Shown one piece after another: positions 25,308-33,061 of a DNA stretch of 64,000 bases. Position 1 is the stretch's first letter. Every line of letters begins with the position of its first letter. Made by a program: the position numbers and the translations under genes. Location of the stretch: contig JADJQN010000015.1 in assembly GCA_016712745.1 (NCBI GenBank), positions 558,001 to 622,000 on the forward strand, written 5' to 3'. The notes under the pieces were generated by a model. That model saw nothing but the letters and a program-made list of their open reading frames with translations, was not told the DNA's origin and did not search any database. Source of the stretch: Sandaracinaceae bacterium (lineage in GTDB: Bacteria > Myxococcota_A > Polyangia > Polyangiales > JADJQN01).

Positions 25308-26878
25308 TGTAAGAGCTCCACGTTAAGACCAGCAGGAAGCAAATAGCTCGTGAATGGCGCGACAGCGTACATTGTCACGCCAACTCCAAGCCGGGAAGCA
25401 ACTCGGTGTGTCCCCGAGGAGATCTCGATGCGTGCGACGCGGAAATCCGTGCCGGCGACATCGGACCATGCCCTAACTTCAACATCGTCGAGGCGAACAA
25501 CATCTTCGTGATAGCTGACCAGAGCTACGAAATTTGCTTCGTAGGTTGCCGGTGCAACGAACGTGTACTCACGGCGGAACTGAGCGACAGGTGGAACGAA
25601 TCCCATCGCAGGGTCTCCCAGCAAGGGTGCATCGCTCGTCGCCGAAGCGCGATTGAAATAGGTGGACCCCACCAAATACTGTGTTGCAAATATCGGAGCG
25701 TCGGACGTGATCGCCGTGTCATCGGTCGTCATCAGCTCGAAACTCTCGCCTCGATCGAGCTCGATCGCGGTAGTGAGCGTGCTGAACCGCACATGGTTGT
25801 GATCCGCTGACGAAACCACCCGAAGGAGCGACGGCTCACCCGCAACCGAACGAGGCGCTGCTGCGACAAGATACGAGCCCCACGTGCGCAGCGGCAGCAT
25901 CACCTCTTCGAGGTGGTCGCATGACTTGAACCCTCGGGGCACGTACGCGCATGCATTTCCAGCGACGACCAGCAGTGATTCATTGGCAGCGATTTCAGTG
26001 CCGCCGAGCACCCCTGTCGTCGGCGCGAGCAAGAGTGTTTCCGCGCGACGCATGGGAATGTCATGCCACTGGCCGGCGCTAAGCAGGTCGAAAGCACCTT
26101 CATTTGAAGCGGCGATATCTTCTCTCGGAAAGACCCGCACGGTCGTATCTGCGGTGGCTACCACGGCGACGAAGCTCGGGTACATATCCCCCGTGTGCGC
26201 GATGACATCCACCATGTAGTTGGAATCGAGCGCAGCGACCGGCAGCAACAGAGATGCGTCATTGGTAAACGAAAAGCATCCGCGGTCCAGTGGGTCGGCC
26301 GTGCGCTCGCATTGCGGCTCGCGTCTGTACGTGAGCGGACTGTACTGATACGCGGCGACGGGGCGATCCGAAACGATGTGGTAACTTCCGTCATGGAGCA
26401 GTGTGGAGCCAAAGGTCATTGACGCAATCTCCTCGATCCATGGCAGCTCGATGGTGGCAACGTCACGCGCGGCTATCGTTCGTTCGACGATGCGATTTTC
26501 ACCGCGCGTGACTTGAACCGTCGTCGGTTCATTTCCGGCGTTCGCGACGACGATTCCAAAGCGGAACTCACGGCGGTCCAGAAGTGGGTTCGGCGTTGAG
26601 ACTGCGTAGTACTCGCATCCCAAATAGGAGCGTGTCTCCCTCGCGACCTCGCACGGGTCCAAGTTCTGCGGCACGCAGACTTCGCTCGCATCGCAGAGCA
26701 TGGCGTCGTCGGTGCAATCGCGGAGAAATTGCCTGGACCCGGCGGCGCAGATGTACGCGACGTTGCCGACGCAGCTGAGCTCTCCGGGCGTGCAATCGGC
26801 GTCCGATGCGGGCGCCGCCGAAAGGGTGCATCCGCCCAAAAGACAGGGGGTGATGAGGGTGAGGGCAAGCAAGCGCAC
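25304..26878 (-). CDS. IgGFc-binding-protein-like lipoprotein
   Basis: 524 residues. The signal ends LLGGC (lipobox), then a small Cys-rich module (CTPGELSCVGNVAYICAAG) as often seen in myxobacterial surface proteins, then the IgGFc-binding N-terminal-like domain: YYAVSTPNP, FRFGIVVANAGNEPTTV, AYQYSPLTYR, SLLLPVAAL and the later FATQYLVG. These domains are frequent in Myxococcota; binding to IgG is not implied. The stop overlaps the start of the propeller lipoprotein (ATGA). It follows the phosphatase gene by 50 bp on the same strand. Confidence 0.78.
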   Translation of the reverse strand: MRLLALTLITPCLLGGCTLSAAPASDADCTPGELSCVGNVAYICAAGSRQFLRDCTDDAMLCDASEVCVPQNLDPCEVARETRSYLGCEYYAVSTPNPLLDRREFRFGIVVANAGNEPTTVQVTRGENRIVERTIAARDVATIELPWIEEIASMTFGSTLLHDGSYHIVSDRPVAAYQYSPLTYRREPQCERTADPLDRGCFSFTNDASLLLPVAALDSNYMVDVIAHTGDMYPSFVAVVATADTTVRVFPREDIAASNEGAFDLLSAGQWHDIPMRRAETLLLAPTTGVLGGTEIAANESLLVVAGNACAYVPRGFKSCDHLEEVMLPLRTWGSYLVAAAPRSVAGEPSLLRVVSSADHNHVRFSTLTTAIELDRGESFELMTTDDTAITSDAPIFATQYLVGSTYFNRASATSDAPLLGDPAMGFVPPVAQFRREYTFVAPATYEANFVALVSYHEDVVRLDDVEVRAWSDVAGTDFRVARIEISSGTHRVASRLGVGVTMYAVAPFTSYLLPAGLNVELLQ

Positions 26879-26928
26879 CCCGTGTAGTGATCGGGCGCGG
26901 TCAAACGGCTCACCTTGGCAGAAAATAC

Positions 26929-28356
26929 TTAGTCGCAGCCATTCAAATTGAAGCTATCGATGACGTCGGCGTCAGTGTTGATGGCCTCGGCACGGAGCAT
27001 GCAGCCGTCGATCGTGATCGAAAGGAAGTGGTTTCCCTCGTCGGTCGCAAAGGCAGTAAACCAGCTGCTCGACACGACGCGCGGCTCGCCACCACCGCCG
27101 CCGGCGACGACATAGGTAATGGCGTGCGGATCTGTTGGCGCCGCGGCGTCGTCCCAAATCGGAACGGTGCGTTCGTAGTCGTGATCGTGCCCGTTGAGCA
27201 CCAAGTCGACGCCGTGCTCCTGGAAAATCGGAACGAACTGCGCGTCGACGTCTGCCTCGTTGCCGTGCTCACCGGATGAGTAGGCCGGGTGATGAAAGAA
27301 GACGATTTTCCAGTCGGCGGTTGACGCTGCGAGATCGGCGGCCAACCAATCGAGCTCATCGTCGGTGCCGCTTCCACTTCCGATCGCATCGAACATTTCG
27401 GGATTCGAATCGAGCGATACGAAATGCGCATTTCCGTAGTCGAAGGAGTAGTAGCGCTCATGATGAACGGGATCGAGCGCTTGTCGCGGCAGCACGTAGA
27501 CGTTGATGTAGGGATCGCCTTCGTTGGTAACGTACTCGTGATTGCCAATGCTCGGCCAGAACGGCACATCGTCGAGAATGTCGCGATACACTGTGAAAAA
27601 ATGCGATTCAAGTTCTGTGTACGTACCCGAGCCGTACGCAATATCGCCCAAGTGCACAAAGATATCGAACTCGTAGTTCGTCATTCGATCACGCAAGGCG
27701 AGTTGCGCAGTTCCGCCGGTCCCGCTGTCGCCGAAGGCGAGGACGCGAAGAGGATGGGGCGTACCCGTCCACGATGTGTGAAAACTAATTCCGTTCGCGA
27801 GCACCGTGGTGCCGTCGAGGATTTCGTAGCAGTACGACGTGTCGGCGGAAAGGCCCGTCAGGCTTGCATCATGCTGCACGTACGCTGCGCTCGCGCCGGT
27901 CGTCGATGTGGAATACGCGCCGGAGCCAGGCGTCACCGTGCTCCACACGCCAGTTGTGGTGGGCGCGATACGAATCGTCGGCGAGCCCATCGCGGCGGTG
28001 GTCCATACGATGTGCGCTGCGTTCGTCGTCACGCTTTGTTGGTACGGGCGCCTGCGCAATGAGGTGCCGGCTGGATAGTTCGCAGTTGCGCAGGTGATCA
28101 CGGGCATCGAACCCATGTCGGTGCCGAGGTCGACCGTGCCTAGGTCGACGGTGCCCAGATCGACGCCGGCACCCATGTCGAAGTCGAGGCCTGAATCGAT
28201 CGCAGGCCCGCCATCTGCGACACTCATATCGAGGCGGGTGCCCGCATCCACACCGACGCTGCCGTCGTTGCGCGCGGTCAGGCCGAGCGAGCCTCCCTCG
28301 CAGCCACCAAAACTGAGCGCTAATCCCATAAAAAGGCAGAGTGGCCGAATCCGCAT
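26929..28356 (-). CDS. Purple-acid-phosphatase-like metallophosphoesterase lipoprotein
   Basis: 475 residues. The signal ends LSFGGC (lipobox), followed by a linker with VDLGT repeated three times. An FN3-like N-terminal domain (about 90-195) precedes the calcineurin-type domain, with the metal motifs FGDSGTG, HLGDIAYGSG, GNHEY, FFHHPAYSSG and GHDHDYER. This order is that of purple acid phosphatases. It acts outside the cytoplasm on phosphomonoesters, perhaps for phosphate scavenging. Being just upstream of the lipoprotein/ECF genes on the same strand, it may head that operon. Confidence 0.88.
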   Translation of the reverse strand: MRIRPLCLFMGLALSFGGCEGGSLGLTARNDGSVGVDAGTRLDMSVADGGPAIDSGLDFDMGAGVDLGTVDLGTVDLGTDMGSMPVITCATANYPAGTSLRRRPYQQSVTTNAAHIVWTTAAMGSPTIRIAPTTTGVWSTVTPGSGAYSTSTTGASAAYVQHDASLTGLSADTSYCYEILDGTTVLANGISFHTSWTGTPHPLRVLAFGDSGTGGTAQLALRDRMTNYEFDIFVHLGDIAYGSGTYTELESHFFTVYRDILDDVPFWPSIGNHEYVTNEGDPYINVYVLPRQALDPVHHERYYSFDYGNAHFVSLDSNPEMFDAIGSGSGTDDELDWLAADLAASTADWKIVFFHHPAYSSGEHGNEADVDAQFVPIFQEHGVDLVLNGHDHDYERTVPIWDDAAAPTDPHAITYVVAGGGGGEPRVVSSSWFTAFATDEGNHFLSITIDGCMLRAEAINTDADVIDSFNLNGCD

Positions 28357-28436
28357 GTATCACGCTTATCACGCGAGCCCGGGGGGCTGTCCACTCGATC
28401 ATCGGAGTGGGACGTTTATCTGGCGGCGGGTGCGCT

Positions 28437-30242
28437 TCAGAGATAGCCCTGCGCCTGCAGTTTGAAGAGGCGCGCATACCGCCCGTCGCGAGCCAGCAAC
28501 GCATCGTGCGTTCCCTCATCTTCGACGCGCCCGCCTGCGAGCACGACGATACGGTCTGCGCTGCGCACCGTCGGAAAACGGTGCGAGACCAGGATCGTCG
28601 TGCGTCCTTCGGCGAGCGCGTGAAAGCGTTCGAACACCGCTTGCTCGGCTTCCGCATCGAGCGCGGCCGTCGGCTCATCGAGAACCAGCACGTCCGCTTC
28701 CTCGCGCATGAACGCGCGTGCAAGCGCGATGCGTTGCCATTGGCCCCCACTGAGCTCGACTCCGTCGAATCGAAACTGGCGACCCAGTTGAGTGTCAGCC
28801 TTGTCTTTCAGTCCCGCCACAATCTCTTCGGCGCCGCCGCGTTCGATGGCGCGTTCGATGCGGTCGTTCTCCTCCAGATGATCGACTGAACCGACTCCGA
28901 CGTTCTCCTTCAAAGCGAGTTGATAGCGGTTGAAGTCTTGAAAAATGACGCCCATGCGTTTGCGCAACTCGTCGCGGTCGTAGTCGCGTAGGTCTTTGCC
29001 GTCGAGAAGGATGCGGCCCTCGGTCGGCTCATAGAGACCTGTGAGCAGTTTGATGAGCGTGGTCTTGCCGCTGCCGTTTTGGCCCACAAGCGCGAGGCTT
29101 TCGCCGGGTGCGATATAGAGCGAGACATCGCGCACGGCCCAGCCTTCCTGCCCCGGATACTGGAAGCCGATCTTCTCGAGACGAATCCCGCGTTCAGTGG
29201 ATGCGGTCGTGATTGCCGGCGCAGGTGGTTTGGTGCGTCGTCGCGGCTCAACGGAAAGGTACGAGAAGAGGTTGCTCATGTAGAGGTTGTCTTCGTACAT
29301 GCCGCCGATGGCCGTGAGCACGGACTGAAACGCCTGCTGACCCTGACGGAATGCCAGCACATAGAGCGTCAAGCTGCCTAGCGAGAGCGCTTGTGTCGCC
29401 GCAGCAATTGCCAGCACTACGTAGCAACCATAGAACGCGAATGTCGCGAGGAGTGACAGCGCGTATGCAACCCACGCGCGTCGCGTCGCCAGGCGTGCAT
29501 CTTCTGCGTAAACCTCGGCACCAATCTTCGCGTAGCGACCGAGCAAGAGAGGGCCAAGACCGAACGCCTGCACCTCTTTCGCGTGCGTCTCAGTGGCGAG
29601 CACGTGCTCGAGGTAGAACATGCGGCGCGTTTCCGGTGCCCGCCAATTGCGGAGGCGAAACGCTTTGGCCGAGTAGCGCATTTCGGCAACGGTGGCGGGA
29701 AGGGCGGCCGCGACCAGCAGGAGCACGGCCCACCCGCTGAACTGAAGGAGAAGCGCGACGTAGCCGATGAGCGTTAGCGCGTTTTGCAGAAGCTGAAAGG
29801 TTTCGTTCACAACCGAAATCGGACGCGATGAGGCCTCGCGACGGGCGCGCGTGAGTCGGTCGTAAAACTCGGGATCCTCGAAATAGGAAAGGTCGAGCGT
29901 GATCGCCTTCTGCAAGATGATCGTGTTGACGTGCACCGAGAGCTTCGCGCCCATCAAAAGCCGCAAAAGCGTTAGCGCGCGTTGCACCAGGGCTTGTGCG
30001 GCAACGATCCCCAACTCGAGCAGCACAAAACGCAACGCCGCCCTACTGTCGTGGGCGACAACTGCGTCGATGATCGCTTTTCCTACCCACGCAATCGCGA
30101 GTGGAAGGCCGGCGCTCGCCAATGTAAGCGCGAGCAAGCCGATCGTCTGCGCTCTCGAGACGTGCCAAACGAGCGCGATGGTGCGAGGAATCTCGGCGAA
30201 CGAGCTTTTGAGCGAGAGCCTTTTAGGGGAGTTGGTTGCCAC
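28437..30242 (-). CDS. ABC exporter, fused permease and ATPase
   Basis: 601 residues. The N-terminal ~330 residues are a six-helix exporter domain and the remainder the nucleotide-binding domain: Walker A GQNGSGKTT near 386, signature LSGGQWQRIALARAF near 496, Walker B VLVLDEPTAALD near 517 and the H-loop ILVSHRF. There is no C39 peptidase domain. The permease segment (LSYFEDPEFYDRLTRARRE) resembles half-transporters of the lantibiotic/peptide or lipid export type, which work as dimers. The substrate is unknown. It may be co-transcribed with the DUF2156 gene 59 bp upstream. Confidence 0.9.
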   Translation of the reverse strand: MATNSPKRLSLKSSFAEIPRTIALVWHVSRAQTIGLLALTLASAGLPLAIAWVGKAIIDAVVAHDSRAALRFVLLELGIVAAQALVQRALTLLRLLMGAKLSVHVNTIILQKAITLDLSYFEDPEFYDRLTRARREASSRPISVVNETFQLLQNALTLIGYVALLLQFSGWAVLLLVAAALPATVAEMRYSAKAFRLRNWRAPETRRMFYLEHVLATETHAKEVQAFGLGPLLLGRYAKIGAEVYAEDARLATRRAWVAYALSLLATFAFYGCYVVLAIAAATQALSLGSLTLYVLAFRQGQQAFQSVLTAIGGMYEDNLYMSNLFSYLSVEPRRRTKPPAPAITTASTERGIRLEKIGFQYPGQEGWAVRDVSLYIAPGESLALVGQNGSGKTTLIKLLTGLYEPTEGRILLDGKDLRDYDRDELRKRMGVIFQDFNRYQLALKENVGVGSVDHLEENDRIERAIERGGAEEIVAGLKDKADTQLGRQFRFDGVELSGGQWQRIALARAFMREEADVLVLDEPTAALDAEAEQAVFERFHALAEGRTTILVSHRFPTVRSADRIVVLAGGRVEDEGTHDALLARDGRYARLFKLQAQGYL

Positions 30243-30301
30243 GAGGTCTTAAGCCGGAATGGAGCGACACGTGTAGCCTTTTGTGCCGCGCGTCAATGAC
30301 G

Positions 30302-31672
30302 TCACGCCGATTGCGCAGTGCGAACGGCGATTTCCTTTTGGGTGCGCACCAGACCCCACAGCGCACTCGCGGCCAAAAGAGGTCCTGCGCACGCGACCAC
30401 GGTGCCGGCGACGCCGACCACCGAGTCGAGGCGAGGCACGTTGAAGCTTAGGGCTTCCACTAGCGTCACGGCCGCATCGAGACTGACGAGCGAAGCGCAC
30501 AACACGCCGAGCCAATGCGTGTAGTGACGCGCCAGCGTTGCGAGTAGCACCACGAGCAGCACATCAAAGCCTACCCAGCTCCACTGGACCCACGGCGCTG
30601 GAAACCACTCGGCGGATGGAGCGATGGCCAATACTGGAATCCAAAGTGCGAGCAGCGCAACCAGTCCCGCGAGGACGAAGGGAGGTCCTCGGACAAAGGT
30701 TTGGAGCGCGAATGAGGCGAGACTCCCACGCGCAAACGCCCGCAGCGATTCAACGAGCGCCGGCCATCGCGCATCGCGGGTCGGCGTCAGCAAGAAGAGA
30801 GGCTCCCACCCATCAGGTCGCAGCTTGTTCTTGAACGCATGCACCCCACCGAAATCGTAGAGCGGGCGCGCGAGCTCGCGAATCCATTTCAAGCGCCGGG
30901 GGATTTCGCCAGAAAGCGGCGCCATGCCCAGCGTGACTAAGCGCGCGCCGTCGCTGGCCGCGTCCCGCATCGCGGCGTCGATCAAAAGCTCGGCGGTGCC
31001 GTTGGGCGCGTCGTGAACACGCAAGAGATCTTCGAGCAGCCAACCGTTGCGCGCGTAGATAGGCACAGCGCTCAAGAAGCCCACGAGTCGCTCGCCTTGC
31101 TCGGCAACGTAGAACCGGCGCTCATTCGCGAAAGTGAACGGCTCGACGCCCACCAGAAACCCCATCGGTGCCATATCGCGTGCGTCCGTCCACGCGTTGG
31201 CGACGTTCTGTACGGCGCGTCTCAGCGGTGCATCCCGACCAAGCTCACCGGCGGCCGCTCGCCTCACCACGACGTTCTTATTGCGGGCGCGCTTGATCTG
31301 CGCACGCAGTGACGGAACGTCACCGACTTTTTGCTGCCAGCGCGTGGGATCCCAAATCGGCTGGTCGCCGATGCGAAGCTGAGCCCACGTCGTGGCATCC
31401 GCGAAACGCTCACCAGCCGCAAAGAAGCACGCGCGCCGCTGCACGCTGCGAGCAGCTGATTCGAACCGATTGGCAACATCAACAAGATGCTCGGGGGCGG
31501 CGACAGGAGCGCCAGCAGCTACCCACGCGCTTCCCGTGTCGACGTAGCCGACGAACGCGTCGTCCTCGAAGAAATACTGAAACCCGCTCTCCAGCGTCTG
31601 AAACGACGTGGTGTTCCAGCCATGGCGGCGCAACAGCTCAAGGGCACGTTCGCGTTCAATGTCAGATGCCAC
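30302..31672 (-). CDS. DUF2156 (MprF C-terminal-like) membrane protein
   Basis: 456 residues. The N-terminal ~310 residues are the phosphatidylglycerol-lysyltransferase-like GNAT-fold domain: SGFQYFFEDDAFVGYVDTG, AWVAAGAPVA, FFAAGERF, LKRARNKN-type basic patch (QIKRARNKNVVV), MGFLVGVEPF and MAPLSGE. Four C-terminal membrane helices follow (about 330-450). In MprF this domain transfers an amino acid from aminoacyl-tRNA to lipid; here the transmembrane part is at the other end and shorter, so the acceptor is uncertain. Its start faces the translation operon across the repeat block B. Confidence 0.8.
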   Translation of the reverse strand: MASDIERERALELLRRHGWNTTSFQTLESGFQYFFEDDAFVGYVDTGSAWVAAGAPVAAPEHLVDVANRFESAARSVQRRACFFAAGERFADATTWAQLRIGDQPIWDPTRWQQKVGDVPSLRAQIKRARNKNVVVRRAAAGELGRDAPLRRAVQNVANAWTDARDMAPMGFLVGVEPFTFANERRFYVAEQGERLVGFLSAVPIYARNGWLLEDLLRVHDAPNGTAELLIDAAMRDAASDGARLVTLGMAPLSGEIPRRLKWIRELARPLYDFGGVHAFKNKLRPDGWEPLFLLTPTRDARWPALVESLRAFARGSLASFALQTFVRGPPFVLAGLVALLALWIPVLAIAPSAEWFPAPWVQWSWVGFDVLLVVLLATLARHYTHWLGVLCASLVSLDAAVTLVEALSFNVPRLDSVVGVAGTVVACAGPLLAASALWGLVRTQKEIAVRTAQSA

Positions 31673-31773
31673 GCGAACTGATTCTTACGCCTCGAACGCG
31701 AGTTCGCCTACCACCGTCTCACGCGGCCTTCGCTGCAAACGACGACCTAACGAAACCCTCACGAAAATCCTAC

Positions 31774-31949
31774 GGCCCGGAAACGTGTATCCCTTCCTCC
31801 TCGCGAAAGGCATGCGTGCGGCACTCGCAACGACCACTCCTAGACTTCGAGTAGCGACCATCTTCGCAACGTACAGCGTGTGGCCTTCATTATCGTTGCT
31901 CGCGCCGTACGCGGTCCCAGCTCGCGGGGAAAGACTACACGGCACCGCC
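31774..31949 (+). repeat. Hairpin unit H3
   Basis: Counterpart of H2. Boxes 1 and 2 are conserved (31801-31828 and 31899-31923) and the inner stem GCAACGA/TCGTTGC is kept. The outer stem is weakened: its 5' strand has been replaced by a sequence like that of the other unit type (CGGAAACGTGTATCCC), while the 3' strand remains of H2 type (GCGGGGAAAGACTACAC), leaving about a dozen scattered pairs. This looks like recombination between units. Confidence 0.7.
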
Positions 31950-31950
31950 G

Positions 31951-32031
31951 CTAGTTTCTTCGTAGGTTCACCAAAGGCATGAAGAGCCGTCCGACGCCTT
32001 TCGCATCCGCTTATCTCAATGAAGAAACTAG
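31951..32031. repeat. Central hairpin of repeat block B
   Basis: CTAGTTTCTTC at 31951-31961 pairs perfectly with GAAGAAACTAG at 32021-32031, enclosing about 59 nt nearly identical, in reverse complement, to the centre of block A (one base shorter). It joins units H3 and H4. Confidence 0.7.
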
Positions 32032-32207
32032 GAACGGAAACGGGTATTCCTTCCCAGGAGCTGGGACCGCGTACGGCGCGAGACCAAGCAAAGTGGACTG
32101 CACTCTGTACGGGGCGACCCTAGTTCGCGCGTGAAGAAAAGTATTGGCTTGGGTGAGTGCCGCACGCATGCCTTTCGCGACTGGGAAGGAATACACGATT
32201 CCGGGCC
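32031..32207 (-). repeat. Hairpin unit H4
   Basis: Counterpart of H1. The outer stem pairs 32035-32057 with 32180-32202 (21 of 23 positions). The boxes are conserved apart from one change, and the inner CCAAGC/GCTTGG pair is kept. The unit reads on the minus strand. Confidence 0.75.
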
Positions 32208-32245
32208 GTAGCTTTTCGTTCAGGCGAGCGCCAGGACGAAGAGAC

Positions 32246-32319
32246 ACACGATTTCCGGGCCGTAGGCCGTCGTGTCTTTGCAGCCCCGGCTAAACCAGCC
32301 TTTCGGTGCCGGGTGGGGC
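32246..32319. repeat. Repeat remnant and GC-rich hairpins upstream of the rimP leader
   Basis: At 32247-32266 there is a short copy of the outer end of an H unit (CGATTTCCGGGCCGTAGG), itself inside a small hairpin (ACACGA 32246-32251 with TCGTGT 32270-32275). A second hairpin pairs GCCCCGGC (32283-32290) with GCCGGG-T-GGGGC (32308-32319). No T-run follows. The rest of the gap up to the leader shows nothing else. Confidence 0.5.
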
Positions 32320-32364
32320 GGAATTGGGTGTCGCCTTGATCGCCCTAAAGTCGCGTGCTAGTTA

Positions 32365-32451
32365 GCCCGCCGTTGTAACCTGCTCGCCCTGAAGTTCGGG
32401 GCAAGCAGAGGGTTGAGCCTGAGGTGGCCTCCCAAGGGTCCGCCTTTTTTT
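32365..32451 (+). promoter_or_regulatory. rimP-nusA leader with competing antiterminator and terminator
   Basis: An outer stem pairs GCCCGCC (32365-32371) with GGTGGC (32423-32428); inside are AAC (32377-32379) with GTT (32412-32414) and a hairpin CTGCT-C-GCCC...GGGC-A-AGCAG (32380-32408). The 3' strand of the outer stem is also the 5' strand of a terminator stem, AGGTGG (32422-32427) with CCGCCT (32440-32445), followed by T7. The two folds exclude each other, as in an attenuator. Leaders with terminators precede rimP-nusA operons in other bacteria and nusA autoregulates; the same logic is inferred here. It does not match 6S, 4.5S or RNase P RNA motifs I know. Confidence 0.6.
32422..32451 (+). 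terminator. Intrinsic terminator in the rimP leader
   Basis: Stem AGGTGG/CCGCCT (one G-T pair), with an inner CCC/GGG pair, followed by seven T residues at 32445-32451. It lies about 20-45 nt before the rimP start candidates, so termination here would silence the whole operon. Its 5' strand can instead pair with 32365-32371. Confidence 0.65.
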
Positions 32452-32494
32452 GTCTTAAAAACACGCCATTTTGAACGAAAAACCCAATATTTTC

Positions 32495-33007
32495 ATGTTG
32501 CCCGCTAGCATCGACAACGCTGCGATCGAGTCCATCGTGGAGCCTATTTGCAAGGCTCACGGCTTAGAATTGGTCGAGGTGCGTTATCTGCGTGAGCCGG
32601 GCGGCGCGGTATTGCGGATCACGATTGATAGAGACCGCGCCCCCGGCGTCCCTCTCAATGAAAGCGGCGTCTCCCTCGAAGACTGCACCAGCGTCAGCCG
32701 TGATGTTTCAACGGCCCTCGATGTTCACGACCCTCTGTCGACGCGCTATCGACTCGAAGTCACTTCGCCCGGTCTCGATCGCCCGCTCGTGAAGCTGCGC
32801 GACTTCGAGAAGTTCGCTGGCGAAGACGTTCGCATCACCACGCGAATGCCGGTCGGCGACCGCCGCAATTTCAACGGTCCACTCCTCGGAGTGGATGGGC
32901 AGAATGTTCGTATCAAGCAGGACGGCAAGGAAGTCTCTTTGCCGCATTCGGAAATTACAAAAGCAAACCTCATCCATCGATGGGGCAATAAACGCAAAGC
33001 CTCTTAG
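32495..33007 (+). CDS. rimP: Ribosome maturation factor RimP
   Basis: 170 residues from the ATG at 32495, or 178 from a TTG at 32471; neither has a clear ribosome site, and the ATG gives the usual N-terminus (IDNAAIESIVEPICKAHGLELVEVRYLRE). The N-terminal domain ends with the conserved YRLEVTSPGLDRPL; the C-terminal Sm-like barrel follows (FNGPLLGVDGQNVRI). RimP binds the 30S subunit during assembly. It is the first gene of the rimP-nusA-infB operon. Confidence 0.93.
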   Translation: MLPASIDNAAIESIVEPICKAHGLELVEVRYLREPGGAVLRITIDRDRAPGVPLNESGVSLEDCTSVSRDVSTALDVHDPLSTRYRLEVTSPGLDRPLVKLRDFEKFAGEDVRITTRMPVGDRRNFNGPLLGVDGQNVRIKQDGKEVSLPHSEITKANLIHRWGNKRKAS

Positions 33008-33061
33008 TTTTGCGTGGCAAGTGAACGGAGCGCACAACGCGCTCTTGATAAGGTGGGACCG

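Larger units (their letters stand above)
31774..32207. repeat. Hairpin-repeat block B (inverted copy of block A)
   Basis: Same composition as block A but reversed: unit H3 on the plus strand (31774-31949), central hairpin (31951-32031) and unit H4 on the minus strand (32031-32207). Similarity to the reverse complement of 374-800 is about 95% by eye, with the largest difference in the inner loop of H3. It lies between the divergent DUF2156 gene and the rimP leader. The short open frames across it do not look like proteins. Confidence 0.85.

Noticed and set aside
32341..32460. 6S, 4.5S or other known house-keeping RNA in the rimP leader
   Set aside because: The conserved SRP loop, the RNase P motifs and the 6S layout are absent; the sequence fits a leader with a terminator instead.
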